DNA from: Listeria marthii FSL S4-120
Lineage (GTDB): Bacteria > Bacillota > Bacilli > Lactobacillales > Listeriaceae
DNA length: 13,374 bases
Assembly (NCBI GenBank): GCA_000183865.1
Contig: CM001047.1
Location: 1,814,811 to 1,828,184, forward strand
Direction of reading: 5' to 3'
Shown here in pieces: positions 7,550-13,374 of this stretch (position 1 is its first letter; every line of letters starts with the position of its first letter). Under the pieces are notes generated by a model that worked only from the letters and a program-made list of their open reading frames with translations, was not told the origin of the DNA and searched no databases. Position numbers and translations under genes: made by a program.

Positions 7550-8432
7550 GCTTATCTTCTGGCGACAGTCCAAAAATCTTCCGCTGAATTGCACGTCCAG
7601 TCGGTGTAGCCGCCAATCCTCCTTCTGCCGTTTCTCGTAATGAGCTTGGCATTTGTAAGCCTACGCGGTGCATTGCTTCAATGACTTCATCACATGGGAT
7701 GCGGCTCTTAATACCCGCTAACGCCATATCAGCTGAAATAATTGCTTGTGAGGAACCAAGTGCATTACGTTTGACGCATGGCACTTCTACAAGACCCGCT
7801 ACTGGATCACAAACAAGCCCAAGCATATTCTTCATCGTCATTGCCATCGCATGTGCGGATTGTTCGGGGGTTCCACCGGCTGCTGCTACAATCGCCGCTG
7901 AAGCCATCGCACTTGCTGATCCGATTTCCGCCTGACAACCACCCGCTGCCCCGCTTATAAAAGCATTATTCGCAACAACATACCCAAAGGCACCAGCTGT
8001 GAATAAAAAGTTCACCATATCCTCACGCGTCATTTCCAGACGATTTTTTAAAGAAAAAAGTACGCCAGGCACAACGCCCGCGCTTCCTGCAGTTGGTGTT
8101 GCGCAAATCACGCCCATCGAGGCATTGACTTCATTTGTCGCGATTGCTTTTGCTACAGAATCGAGCAAAACTTCACCGGATAGGAAGTTTCCTTTTTTGA
8201 TATAGTCTTGCATTAGGACGGCATCTCCGCCTGTTAAACCGGTTGTAGAAGTAACGCCTGCCTCGCCTTCGCGAATGGCTTCTTCCATAATATCTAAATT
8301 CCGTTCCATCGCAGCAGTTATTTCCTCCCGCGGTAAACCAGAAATATTCATTTCACGCTTAATCATAATTTCAGCAATAGTTAGGTTGTCGCGTTCAGCG
8401 ATATCTACTAATTCTGCTACAGTTCTAAACAT
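7542..8432 (-). CDS. sdaAA: L-serine dehydratase, iron-sulfur dependent, alpha subunit
   Basis: With SdaAB this forms the two-subunit L-serine dehydratase, which deaminates L-serine to pyruvate and ammonia using a [4Fe-4S] cluster. The 296-residue catalytic subunit has GVICATPTAGSAGVVPG (Cys110), GGCQAEIGSASAMA (Cys166) and GLVCDPVAGLVEVPC (Cys208, Cys219). Cysteines of this set are expected to hold the cluster, though I cannot say which three do. The start is placed at the ATG giving MFRTVAELVD, as in the B. subtilis protein. A GTG three codons upstream (8441) is possible but has no better ribosome site. A 147-base gap with a hairpin separates it from sdaAB, and recG overlaps its end. Confidence 0.95.
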   Translation of the reverse strand: MFRTVAELVDIAERDNLTIAEIMIKREMNISGLPREEITAAMERNLDIMEEAIREGEAGVTSTTGLTGGDAVLMQDYIKKGNFLSGEVLLDSVAKAIATNEVNASMGVICATPTAGSAGVVPGVLFSLKNRLEMTREDMVNFLFTAGAFGYVVANNAFISGAAGGCQAEIGSASAMASAAIVAAAGGTPEQSAHAMAMTMKNMLGLVCDPVAGLVEVPCVKRNALGSSQAIISADMALAGIKSRIPCDEVIEAMHRVGLQMPSSLRETAEGGLAATPTGRAIQRKIFGLSPEDKRE

Positions 8433-8488
8433 TATCCACACTCACTTTCTTTACTCTTTACCAACATACCTGATTTATAACTCAAAAT

Positions 8489-8527
8489 AAAGCCAAATGC
8501 ACGTTTTATTTACGCACATTTGGCTTT
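8489..8527 (-). terminator. Strong hairpin between sdaAB and sdaAA (terminator or attenuator)
   Basis: Bases 8489-8504 and 8512-8527 pair over 16 positions (14 Watson-Crick, 2 G:U) around a 7-base loop. On the minus strand the stem is followed by TTTGGCTTTATTTTG-type sequence with an interrupted T-tract. It lies in the middle of an operon, so it probably reduces rather than abolishes transcription into sdaAA and recG. It could also be an mRNA processing or stability element. I could not find a convincing promoter between it and sdaAA. Confidence 0.65.
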
Positions 8528-8579
8528 ACACAAATCGAGCGAAAGCCACCGATTTACTAGCGATTAAGTACCAAACCTA

Positions 8580-9242
8580 TTAAATCATGACACTTGCTAC
8601 TTGATAAATCCCTGGTAATTCAGCAATTTTGCTAATTAAAGCTTGTTCAACTTGTTGATCCACTTCGATTACCATTAACGCTTCGTCGCCTTTTACTTTG
8701 CGGGATACTTTCATTTGACCGATATTAATTTTATGGTCAGCAATTACGGAAGAAACTGCAGCAATCGCGCCAAATTTGTCTTGATGTAAAATAAGGATAG
8801 CTGGAGCAGTTCCAGTGAATTCTAGTTCAAATTCGTTCAAGCGAATAATTTCTACTTTTCCGCCACCAATCGATGCGCCAATTAAGGTCATTTGTTGCAT
8901 ACCATGCTTGAGCACTAATTTTACGGTGTTCGGATGAGGTGGCTCTTCCACTTCTTCAATAAACTGGATGCGCATGCCCCATTCTTCGGCCAGTTGCGGC
9001 GATTCTTTCATGCGCGGATCATCTGGCTCAAATCCTAACAATCCACCAATCAGCGCCACATCTGTTCCATGACCTTTGTATGTTTTAGCAAAAGAACCAT
9101 ATAAATGAATATCTACTTGGGATGGTTGTTCATTAAAAACAGCTCGCGCAATGGCACCAATACGACTAGCACCGGCAGTATGAGAACTTGATGGACCAAT
9201 CATTACGGGACCAATAATATCAAACACGCTATTAAATTTCAC
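8580..9242 (-). CDS. sdaAB: L-serine dehydratase, iron-sulfur dependent, beta subunit
   Basis: This is the partner of SdaAA in L-serine dehydratase. The 220-residue protein opens with KFNSVFDIIGPVMIGPSSSHTAG, whose GPSSSHTAG motif (16-24) is the hallmark of the beta domain. It ends with an ACT domain (about 148-220) of the kind used to sense amino acids. An ATG three codons upstream (9251) directly touches the Shine-Dalgarno AGAAAGGA (9251-9258). That site is 8 bases from the GTG at 9242, so GTG is the likely start, and it gives the same length as the B. subtilis subunit. It follows fakA by 38 bases and precedes sdaAA, from which it is separated by a hairpin. Confidence 0.95.
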   Translation of the reverse strand: MKFNSVFDIIGPVMIGPSSSHTAGASRIGAIARAVFNEQPSQVDIHLYGSFAKTYKGHGTDVALIGGLLGFEPDDPRMKESPQLAEEWGMRIQFIEEVEEPPHPNTVKLVLKHGMQQMTLIGASIGGGKVEIIRLNEFELEFTGTAPAILILHQDKFGAIAAVSSVIADHKINIGQMKVSRKVKGDEALMVIEVDQQVEQALISKIAELPGIYQVASVMI

Positions 9243-9250
9243 TAAAATCA

Positions 9251-9258
9251 TCCTTTCT
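9251..9258 (-). promoter_or_regulatory. Ribosome binding site that decides the sdaAB GTG start
   Basis: AGAAAGGA on the minus strand ends exactly at the first base of a possible ATG start (9251). That leaves no spacing for the ATG but gives 8 bases to the GTG at 9242. The GTG start is therefore preferred. Confidence 0.7.
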
Positions 9259-9280
9259 TCTATTCATTTAAAACAAGCCC

Positions 9281-10939
9281 TTATTCTACAGCAAAAATAT
9301 ACGGATAAACGGGTTGGTCACCTTCGTGAATTTCTACTTCTACATCCGGGAATGCTTCAGTTACTTTATCAGCTAATTCTTCTGCTTTTGCAACATCAGA
9401 ATCTTCACCGACAATGATTGTAACGATTTCGCTATCGTCGTCTAGTAGTTTTTCTAACGTTTCGTAAGCTGCTTCTGCTAATGTAGCACAGCTGACTTTG
9501 ATTTTACCTTCGACCATACCGATGAAGCTGTCTTTTTTAATTTCGACACCTTCTACTGTTGTATCACGCACGGCTGTGGTTACTTGACCGCTCGCCACGT
9601 CTTCAATGGCCGCTCTCATCGCTTCTGCATTCGTCAAGAAGTCTTGATCTGCTTGGAATGAAAGAACAGCAGTAAGTCCTTGTGGAATCGTTTTTGTAGG
9701 AATGATTTGTACTTTATCATCACCTAAAAGTTGTGCCGCTTGTTCCGCAGCCATTTGGATATTTTTATTATTTGGAAGAACAAAAACTTGTTCTGCGTTT
9801 GCCGATTCAATTGCTTTTACGATATCTTCTGTGCTTGGATTCATTGTTTGACCACCAGAAAGAACTACGGATACGCCCATGCTTTCAAATAGTTTCTTCA
9901 ATCCTTCTCCAGCTGAGACTGTAACTATACCATATGGAGCTTTTTCTTTCGCTGGCGCTTTATCATCACCAACAATTTCATTATGCTGTTCACGCATATT
10001 TTCCACTTTCATTTTAAGGAGGCTACCGTATTGTTGACCGTAATTTAGTACTTCGCCCGGATGTTCAACGTGAACGTGTACTTTAACTACTTCATCATCA
10101 GCAGCTACAAGTAAAGAATCACCCAGTTTGCTTAAATCTTGACGGAATTGTTCTTCATCAAAAGGTTTTAGGCCTGGTTTGTTTTCGTTAATTTTAACGA
10201 TAATTTCGGTACAGTAACCAAAATGAATATCTTCTGTCGACATAAAGTCTTGCACATGGCGATGGTGTTCCGCATTGATCAATTCACCCATAGATGCCAT
10301 ATAGTCAGGTGCTTCTGCCATTTTGCCAGTTAGTACACCATAAAATCCTTCATAAATAATGATAAGGCCTTGGCCGCCACTATCGACAACGCCAACTTCT
10401 TTTAACACTGGAAGTAGATCAGGTGTTTTTTCTAAAGCTATTTTCCCTTGTTTTAAAATGGCTTCCATAACTAATTCGATTTCTTTGTGTTCATTTGCTG
10501 CTGCAACGCCGGCTTTCGCAGCTTCACGAGCAACAGTAAGGATTGTTCCTTCTACTGGTTTCATAACTGCTTTATAAGCCGTTTCAACGCCTTTTACAAA
10601 AGCAGCGGCAAATTCTTCGGCATTTAAGGTTTCTTTGTTTTCAATTGATTTCGAAAAACCACGGAAAAGTTGGGATAAAATAACGCCGGAATTCCCGCGG
10701 GCACCCATTAGCAGGCCTTTCGCTAAGTTTGCTCCAACGGCACTAATTGTTTCTTTATCATTTTTCGCAACTTCTTCTGCTCCACTTGTCATTGATAGAT
10801 TCATGTTTGTTCCCGTGTCACCATCTGGAACCGGGAAGACATTTAATGAATCTACAAAATCAGCATTTTTTGCTAAATTTTCTGCTCCAAGTGCTATCAT
10901 TGCTGCAAATTTCTCTGAGTCTAACTGATATATACTCAC
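9281..10939 (-). CDS. fakA: Fatty acid kinase ATP-binding subunit FakA (DAK phosphatase / YloV family)
   Basis: FakA phosphorylates fatty acids carried by FakB proteins, producing acyl-phosphate for PlsY or, through PlsX, acyl-ACP. It lets the cell use host or environmental fatty acids. The 552-residue protein starts with a DhaL-like kinase domain with NVFPVPDGDTGTNM (Asp39, Asp41, Asn45 as metal/ATP ligands), GARGNSGVILSQ (79-90) and VDSGGQG (185-191). A middle domain follows with Cys243 and the VKVHVHVEHPGEV segment (His288, His290), the expected zinc site. The C-terminal half is the FakB-binding type. The start is GTG at 10939 with AAGGAGG 9 bases before it. It follows the Asp23-family gene by 14 bases. 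No fakB gene lies in this window. Confidence 0.93.
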   Translation of the reverse strand: MSIYQLDSEKFAAMIALGAENLAKNADFVDSLNVFPVPDGDTGTNMNLSMTSGAEEVAKNDKETISAVGANLAKGLLMGARGNSGVILSQLFRGFSKSIENKETLNAEEFAAAFVKGVETAYKAVMKPVEGTILTVAREAAKAGVAAANEHKEIELVMEAILKQGKIALEKTPDLLPVLKEVGVVDSGGQGLIIIYEGFYGVLTGKMAEAPDYMASMGELINAEHHRHVQDFMSTEDIHFGYCTEIIVKINENKPGLKPFDEEQFRQDLSKLGDSLLVAADDEVVKVHVHVEHPGEVLNYGQQYGSLLKMKVENMREQHNEIVGDDKAPAKEKAPYGIVTVSAGEGLKKLFESMGVSVVLSGGQTMNPSTEDIVKAIESANAEQVFVLPNNKNIQMAAEQAAQLLGDDKVQIIPTKTIPQGLTAVLSFQADQDFLTNAEAMRAAIEDVASGQVTTAVRDTTVEGVEIKKDSFIGMVEGKIKVSCATLAEAAYETLEKLLDDDSEIVTIIVGEDSDVAKAEELADKVTEAFPDVEVEIHEGDQPVYPYIFAVE

Positions 10940-10955
10940 TTACATAATCCTCCTT
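10937..10955 (-). promoter_or_regulatory. fakA translation start region with an ATG-TAA start-stop pair
   Basis: On the minus strand the asp23 stop runs straight into the ribosome site (TAAGGAGG). ATT, then ATG TAA, then the GTG start of fakA follow. The ATG is only 3 bases from the Shine-Dalgarno and is stopped at once; the GTG has the normal 9-base spacing and is in frame with it. The GTG is therefore the functional start. Confidence 0.7.
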
Positions 10956-11319
10956 ATGATTCCTTGATTACTCGGACACCTTGAACATAAATATTCACTG
11001 ATTCCACTGTAATACCGAGTGTTTTTTCTAGTGTGTATTTTACGCGCTCTTGTACATTATGCGCTACTTCGGAGATTTTTGTTCCAAAGCTAACAATGAT
11101 ATACATGTCGATATGTATACCTTCATCTTCTTGTCTTACGATAACACCTTTTGTATAATTTTCTCTTCTAAGAATATCTGTTAAACCATCACGAATTTGA
11201 TGTCTACTTGCCATTCCAACGATACCAAAGTTTTCTTCGGCAGCTCCGCCAGCGATTGTTGCAATCACATCACTAGTAATATCGATTTTGCCAAGCTTTG
11301 TGTCGATTTCAATTGCCAT
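10954..11319 (-). CDS. Asp23/Gls24 family envelope-stress protein (YloU type)
   Basis: This 121-residue protein belongs to the Asp23 (alkaline shock protein 23) family, named for an abundant membrane-associated Staphylococcus protein linked to cell-envelope stress. The start KLGKIDITSDVIATIAGGAAEENFGIVGMASR, a central VIVRQEDEGIHIDMYIIVSFGTKISEVAHNVQ and a final VNIYVQGVRV are all typical. I see no signal peptide or membrane segment. It has a good ribosome site (AAGGAGG, 11328-11334, 8 bases before the ATG) and is the first gene of the operon leading into fakA. The asp23-like/fakA pairing is widely conserved in Firmicutes, which suggests a shared envelope-lipid role. The exact biochemical function is not known to me. 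Confidence 0.9.
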   Translation of the reverse strand: MAIEIDTKLGKIDITSDVIATIAGGAAEENFGIVGMASRHQIRDGLTDILRRENYTKGVIVRQEDEGIHIDMYIIVSFGTKISEVAHNVQERVKYTLEKTLGITVESVNIYVQGVRVIKES

Positions 11320-11401
11320 TCTATATTCCTCCTTGTGGATTATATTCTCGTTCGATTATTTTTATTATTGATTTTATTTGATTATAAAGTCGTCCTTACC
11401 T

Positions 11402-11430
11402 ATTTTACTATAATCACGGCCCTTTGGAAA
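11402..11430 (-). promoter_or_regulatory. Candidate promoter of the asp23-fakA-sdaAB-sdaAA-recG operon
   Basis: On the minus strand TTTCCA (11425-11430) and TAAAAT (11402-11407) are 17 bases apart, about 80 bases before the Asp23-family gene. Two further TATAAT hexamers (11381-11386 and 11339-11344) lie closer to the gene but lack a recognisable -35 box. Confidence 0.35.
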
Positions 11431-11509
11431 GCATATCCTCAATTTGCTTGATTAAAGCTACTTTTATGCTGTCAAGTAAAAATTCTTTGCACTATTTTCG
11501 CTTATCCTC

Positions 11510-11538
11510 TTGCAAAGTATACTTGTTTATGATAAATT
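11510..11538 (+). promoter_or_regulatory. Candidate promoter of rpmB
   Basis: TTGCAA (11510-11515) and TAAATT (11533-11538) are 17 bases apart and would give a leader of about 70 bases before rpmB. The spacer contains most of the palindrome AAGTATACTT (11515-11524). The rest of the 296-base gap between the divergent genes shows only the opposite candidate promoter and AT-rich sequence. Confidence 0.45.
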
Positions 11539-11561
11539 ATTCTAGTGTATGAAAAACAAAT

Positions 11562-11588
11562 GGATAGGTTATTTTAAATAAGTTATCC
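11562..11588 (+). repeat. Imperfect inverted repeat in the rpmB leader
   Basis: The two 13-base halves, GGATAGGTTATTT and AAATAAGTTATCC, are complementary in RNA except for one G:U and one mismatch, with a 1-base centre. It ends 12 bases before the ribosome site. Such a hairpin could modulate rpmB translation, but it is AT-rich and may be incidental. Confidence 0.45.
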
Positions 11589-11615
11589 GAAGAGCTCTGT
11601 AAGGAGGGGTAAACT

Positions 11616-11804
11616 ATGGCTAAAGAATGTGTTATTACAGGCCGCAAATCACGTTCCGGTAACAAACGTTCCCACGCAATGAACTCCAGCAAACGTACTT
11701 GGAAAGCTAACTTGCAAAAAGTACGGATTCTGGTTAACGGCAAACCTAAAAAAGTTTGGGTATCTGCTCGTGCGCTTAAATCTGGTAAAGTGGAACGCGT
11801 TTAA
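11616..11804 (+). CDS. rpmB: 50S ribosomal protein L28
   Basis: L28 is a small, basic protein of the large ribosomal subunit. The 62-residue sequence starts [29 protein letters not shown] and ends [17 protein letters not shown], which matches the short bacterial form nearly end to end. There is a single cysteine (Cys5), so this is not the four-cysteine zinc-binding form. A strong ribosome site, AAGGAGG (11601-11607), is 8 bases from the ATG. It is the only plus-strand gene here, transcribed alone, divergent from the Asp23-family operon and convergent with thiN. A candidate promoter and an inverted repeat precede it and a terminator follows. Confidence 0.98.
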
Positions 11805-11818
11805 TTGAAGGAGAAATC

Positions 11819-11851
11819 AAGTGCAGCGACAATTATGTCGGTGCATTTTTT
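11819..11851 (+). terminator. Rho-independent terminator after rpmB
   Basis: TGCA-G-CGAC (11822-11830) pairs with GTCG-G-TGCA (11837-11845), with one internal G.G mismatch and a 6-base loop. Six T residues follow at 11846-11851. Confidence 0.8.
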
Positions 11852-11865
11852 CTTTGTCTAAAAAT

Positions 11866-11893
11866 AAAAAAACACAGGCCACGTGCGCCTGCA
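11866..11893 (-). terminator. Rho-independent terminator after thiN
   Basis: On the minus strand CAGGC (11887-11891) pairs with GCCTG (11875-11879), with possible wobble extension, and is followed by seven T residues (11866-11872). It faces the rpmB terminator, so the convergent genes each have their own. Confidence 0.75.
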
Positions 11894-11900
11894 TTTCTTA

Positions 11901-12545
11901 TTAATCATTACTTTGCGTTAATAAAATCATTCCACTTGTAAAAGAAAATTCTCCTACTTGCTCGACAAATTCATTGCTAGAAAGCGCCGAACCGACTGGA
12001 TACGTAGCGTTATCAAGTGGATAGGCAAACCCTTTTAATGTAAGGCCTGTCACATCTTTCATCGTTGTAAAGGCGACGTATTTTTTGTCTGGTAATTTTT
12101 CAATCGTGTAGCTTCCTGGTGTGTACATTTTGATGTAGTTATAGCGGTCAATCAATTCTACGACTGGCACAGCTGCTAGAAAACGTGGTTTGGTTAACAT
12201 CATTAGGTTCGCGAGTAAATGGTCTAAGCGTCCTCCTGTAGCTCCAAAAATACGTATTACATCTGGATGTTGTTCCATCGCCCAACTTAAGCCGATTTCC
12301 GTATCTGTTTCATCTTTTTCAGCGGGAAATTCAAGTACTTCGTCTACTTTTGTTTTTAAATCTGCTAATTCTTCTGTTGTCAGTGAGTCAAAATCACCCA
12401 TCGCAATCGCTGGGACAATGCCTCTATCTAATAACCGTTTGGCTCCGCGGTCCACGCCAACCCAACTAATATCTGCATTCGTATATTGCTTTAAATCAGG
12501 AATTTCTGACGCGGGTCCACCAACCATAATATGAATTATCTTCAT
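11901..12545 (-). CDS. thiN: Thiamine pyrophosphokinase
   Basis: ThiN transfers pyrophosphate from ATP to thiamine, giving the cofactor thiamine diphosphate directly. The 214-residue protein has the family motifs WVGVDRGAKRLL (28-39), GDFDSL (50-55), KDETDTE (77-83) and GATGGRLDHLLAN (101-113). Their acidic residues bind Mg-ATP in known members. A thiamine-binding beta-sandwich domain makes up the C-terminal half. The ATG follows GAAGGGGA. It lies 65 bases behind rpe across a hairpin, and a terminator follows it. I see no THI-box-like sequence upstream, so thiamine control through a riboswitch is not indicated. The rsgA-rpe-thiN order is the same as in B. subtilis. Confidence 0.95.
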   Translation of the reverse strand: MKIIHIMVGGPASEIPDLKQYTNADISWVGVDRGAKRLLDRGIVPAIAMGDFDSLTTEELADLKTKVDEVLEFPAEKDETDTEIGLSWAMEQHPDVIRIFGATGGRLDHLLANLMMLTKPRFLAAVPVVELIDRYNYIKMYTPGSYTIEKLPDKKYVAFTTMKDVTGLTLKGFAYPLDNATYPVGSALSSNEFVEQVGEFSFTSGMILLTQSND

Positions 12546-12574
12546 TTTTGTGTCCCCTTCTTTCCTAACAAATA

Positions 12575-12602
12575 AGGCTGGAACGGTTGATGGTCCCAGC
12601 CT
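12575..12602 (-). terminator. Hairpin between rpe and thiN (weak terminator or attenuator)
   Basis: On the minus strand AGGCTGG (12596-12602) pairs with CCAGCCT (12575-12581) around a 14-base loop. It is followed by TATTTGTT, an interrupted T-rich tail. It may only partly terminate, because thiN follows with no promoter that I can recognise. Confidence 0.5.
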
Positions 12603-12610
12603 AAGTCGAC

Positions 12611-13267
12611 TTACTCTCCTACAATGGCACGTAATTTATCAATTGGTGTTTGACGGTTTTTATTGCCGTAAATGTAACTACCTGCTACAAATACATTGGC
12701 ACCAGCGTCGCGACATAATTTTGCTGTGTCGTGATCCACGCCGCCATCCACTTCAATTTCGATGTCTAAACCTTTTTCGTCCACGATTTTTTTGAAAGCA
12801 CTAATTTTCTCCAACACTTCTGGAATAAATTTTTGACCGCCAAAACCGGGATTTACTGTCATAAATAAAACCATATCAAGTTCATTTAAAACGTGTTGTA
12901 AAACGTCAATCGGTGTTGCTGGATTAAGTACTGCTCCTGCTTTTACACCATAAGAACGGATTAGTTGTAACGTGCGGTGAAGATGCGTGCAAGCTTCGAC
13001 ATGTACAGTAATATAGTCCGCGCCTGCTTTTGCAAATTCTGGAATATACGTATCCGGGTTTTCAATCATTAAATGAACATCAAGTGGTAGTTTGGTTTCC
13101 GGACGAATTGCCTTAACAACAGCAGGACCAAATGTAATATTTGGAACGAAATGTCCGTCCATAACGTCAATATGGATGTAGTCTGCGCCGCAATTTTCTA
13201 CTTCTTTAATATCTCTCGCAAGATTTGCAAAGTCTGCACTTAAAATCGAAGGAGCTATTTTTCCCAT
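12611..13267 (-). CDS. rpe: Ribulose-phosphate 3-epimerase
   Basis: Rpe interconverts D-ribulose 5-phosphate and D-xylulose 5-phosphate in the pentose phosphate pathway. The 218-residue TIM-barrel protein has both family signatures: HIDVMDGHFVPNITFG (32-47), and MTVNPGFGGQKF (136-147). Expected metal ligands are His32, Asp34, His65 and Asp174, with Asp34 and Asp174 also the acid-base pair. The phosphate-binding loop GGV (175-177) and the AGS segment (195-197) are intact. The ATG lies 2 bases after the rsgA stop codon, with GAGGT just upstream inside the rsgA end, so translation is probably coupled. Confidence 0.97.
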   Translation of the reverse strand: MGKIAPSILSADFANLARDIKEVENCGADYIHIDVMDGHFVPNITFGPAVVKAIRPETKLPLDVHLMIENPDTYIPEFAKAGADYITVHVEACTHLHRTLQLIRSYGVKAGAVLNPATPIDVLQHVLNELDMVLFMTVNPGFGGQKFIPEVLEKISAFKKIVDEKGLDIEIEVDGGVDHDTAKLCRDAGANVFVAGSYIYGNKNRQTPIDKLRAIVGE

Positions 13268-13269
13268 TC

Positions 13270-13374
13270 TTAATACCTCGGCTTTCTGTTTTTTAATTCT
13301 TGTAAAATTTGGATATAGTGTTTATAACGAAATTCTGCTATTTCATTAGCTTCAACAGCTGTTTTAACTGCGCA
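13270..13374 (-). CDS. rsgA: Ribosome small subunit-dependent GTPase A, C-terminal end (partial, 34 codons)
   Basis: The right edge holds the last 34 residues and the stop codon of a protein ending CAVKTAVEANEIAEFRYKHY followed by a short basic tail ending NRKPRY. This matches the C terminus of RsgA (YloQ), a circularly permuted GTPase that assists late maturation of the 30S subunit. The leading cysteine would be the last ligand of its zinc motif. The G domain and OB fold lie outside the window. The stop codon is 2 bases from the rpe start, and the rpe ribosome site is inside this gene. Confidence 0.88.
   Translation of the reverse strand, partial: CAVKTAVEANEIAEFRYKHYIQILQELKNRKPRY

Noticed and set aside
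7550..7594. 15-residue N-terminal extension of RecG from a GTG at 7594
   Set aside because: It would lie deep in sdaAA and exceed the usual 682-residue length, and homologous sequence begins at SELKRIPTTEI.
8433..8488. Promoter for sdaAA-recG
   Set aside because: Several AT-rich hexamers are present, but none has a -35 partner at 16-18 bases with acceptable match.
8545..8575. Second FapR-like site downstream of sdaAB
   Set aside because: The best alignment matched only about 9 of 17 positions of the FapR box, and no promoter is nearby.
11537..11743. 68-codon minus-strand frame opposite rpmB
   Set aside because: rpmB on the plus strand is a certain match to L28, with ribosome site and terminator; the opposite frame has no support.
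12190..12534. 114-codon open frame on the plus strand opposite thiN
   Set aside because: It lies wholly antisense to conserved thiN motifs and its composition looks like a shadow, not a protein family I recognise.
12546..12610. THI-box (TPP riboswitch) before thiN
   Set aside because: The gap is only 65 bases and shows a simple hairpin, with none of the conserved riboswitch core that I could recognise.

Overview
This is a low-GC Firmicute core-chromosome segment. Protein sequences and gene order match, from memory, the Listeria chromosome (Listeria monocytogenes or a close relative), and the order is also shared with Bacillus subtilis. I found no phage, IS, CRISPR, tRNA or rRNA signal. All genes except rpmB lie on the minus strand, so the window runs against transcription.

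Layout from right to left, in the direction of transcription. (1) 13374-11866: the 3' end of rsgA, then rpe and thiN, a ribosome-assembly GTPase / pentose-phosphate / thiamine-activation cluster. A hairpin separates rpe from thiN and a terminator follows thiN. (2) rpmB (ribosomal protein L28), alone on the plus strand at 11616-11804, with its own leader and terminator and divergent from the next operon. (3) 11319-5501: an Asp23-family gene, fakA (fatty acid kinase), sdaAB and sdaAA (iron-sulfur L-serine dehydratase) and recG, closed by a terminator at 5381-5423. A strong hairpin sits inside this run, between sdaAB and sdaAA. (4) 5321-1697: fapR-plsX-fabD-fabG-acpP, the fatty-acid and phospholipid regulon. 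A FapR-type operator overlaps the fapR -10 region, acpP has an additional promoter, and a very long terminator stem follows acpP. (5) 1498-1: rnc (RNase III) and the first 262 codons of smc.

The lipid genes form a coherent unit. FabD, FabG and ACP serve de novo synthesis; PlsX converts acyl-ACP to acyl-phosphate; FakA, with FakB proteins not in this window, makes the same acyl-phosphate from exogenous fatty acids. FapR represses the unit and is released by malonyl-CoA.

I see no undescribed protein system. The items worth a second look are non-coding: an 18-bp stem-loop in the rnc leader (possible RNase III autoregulation), the 23-bp stem behind acpP, a possible H-type pseudoknot just after the fabG stop codon, an inverted repeat filling the acpP promoter spacer, a start-stop codon pair before the GTG start of fakA, and the hairpin inside the serine dehydratase operon.
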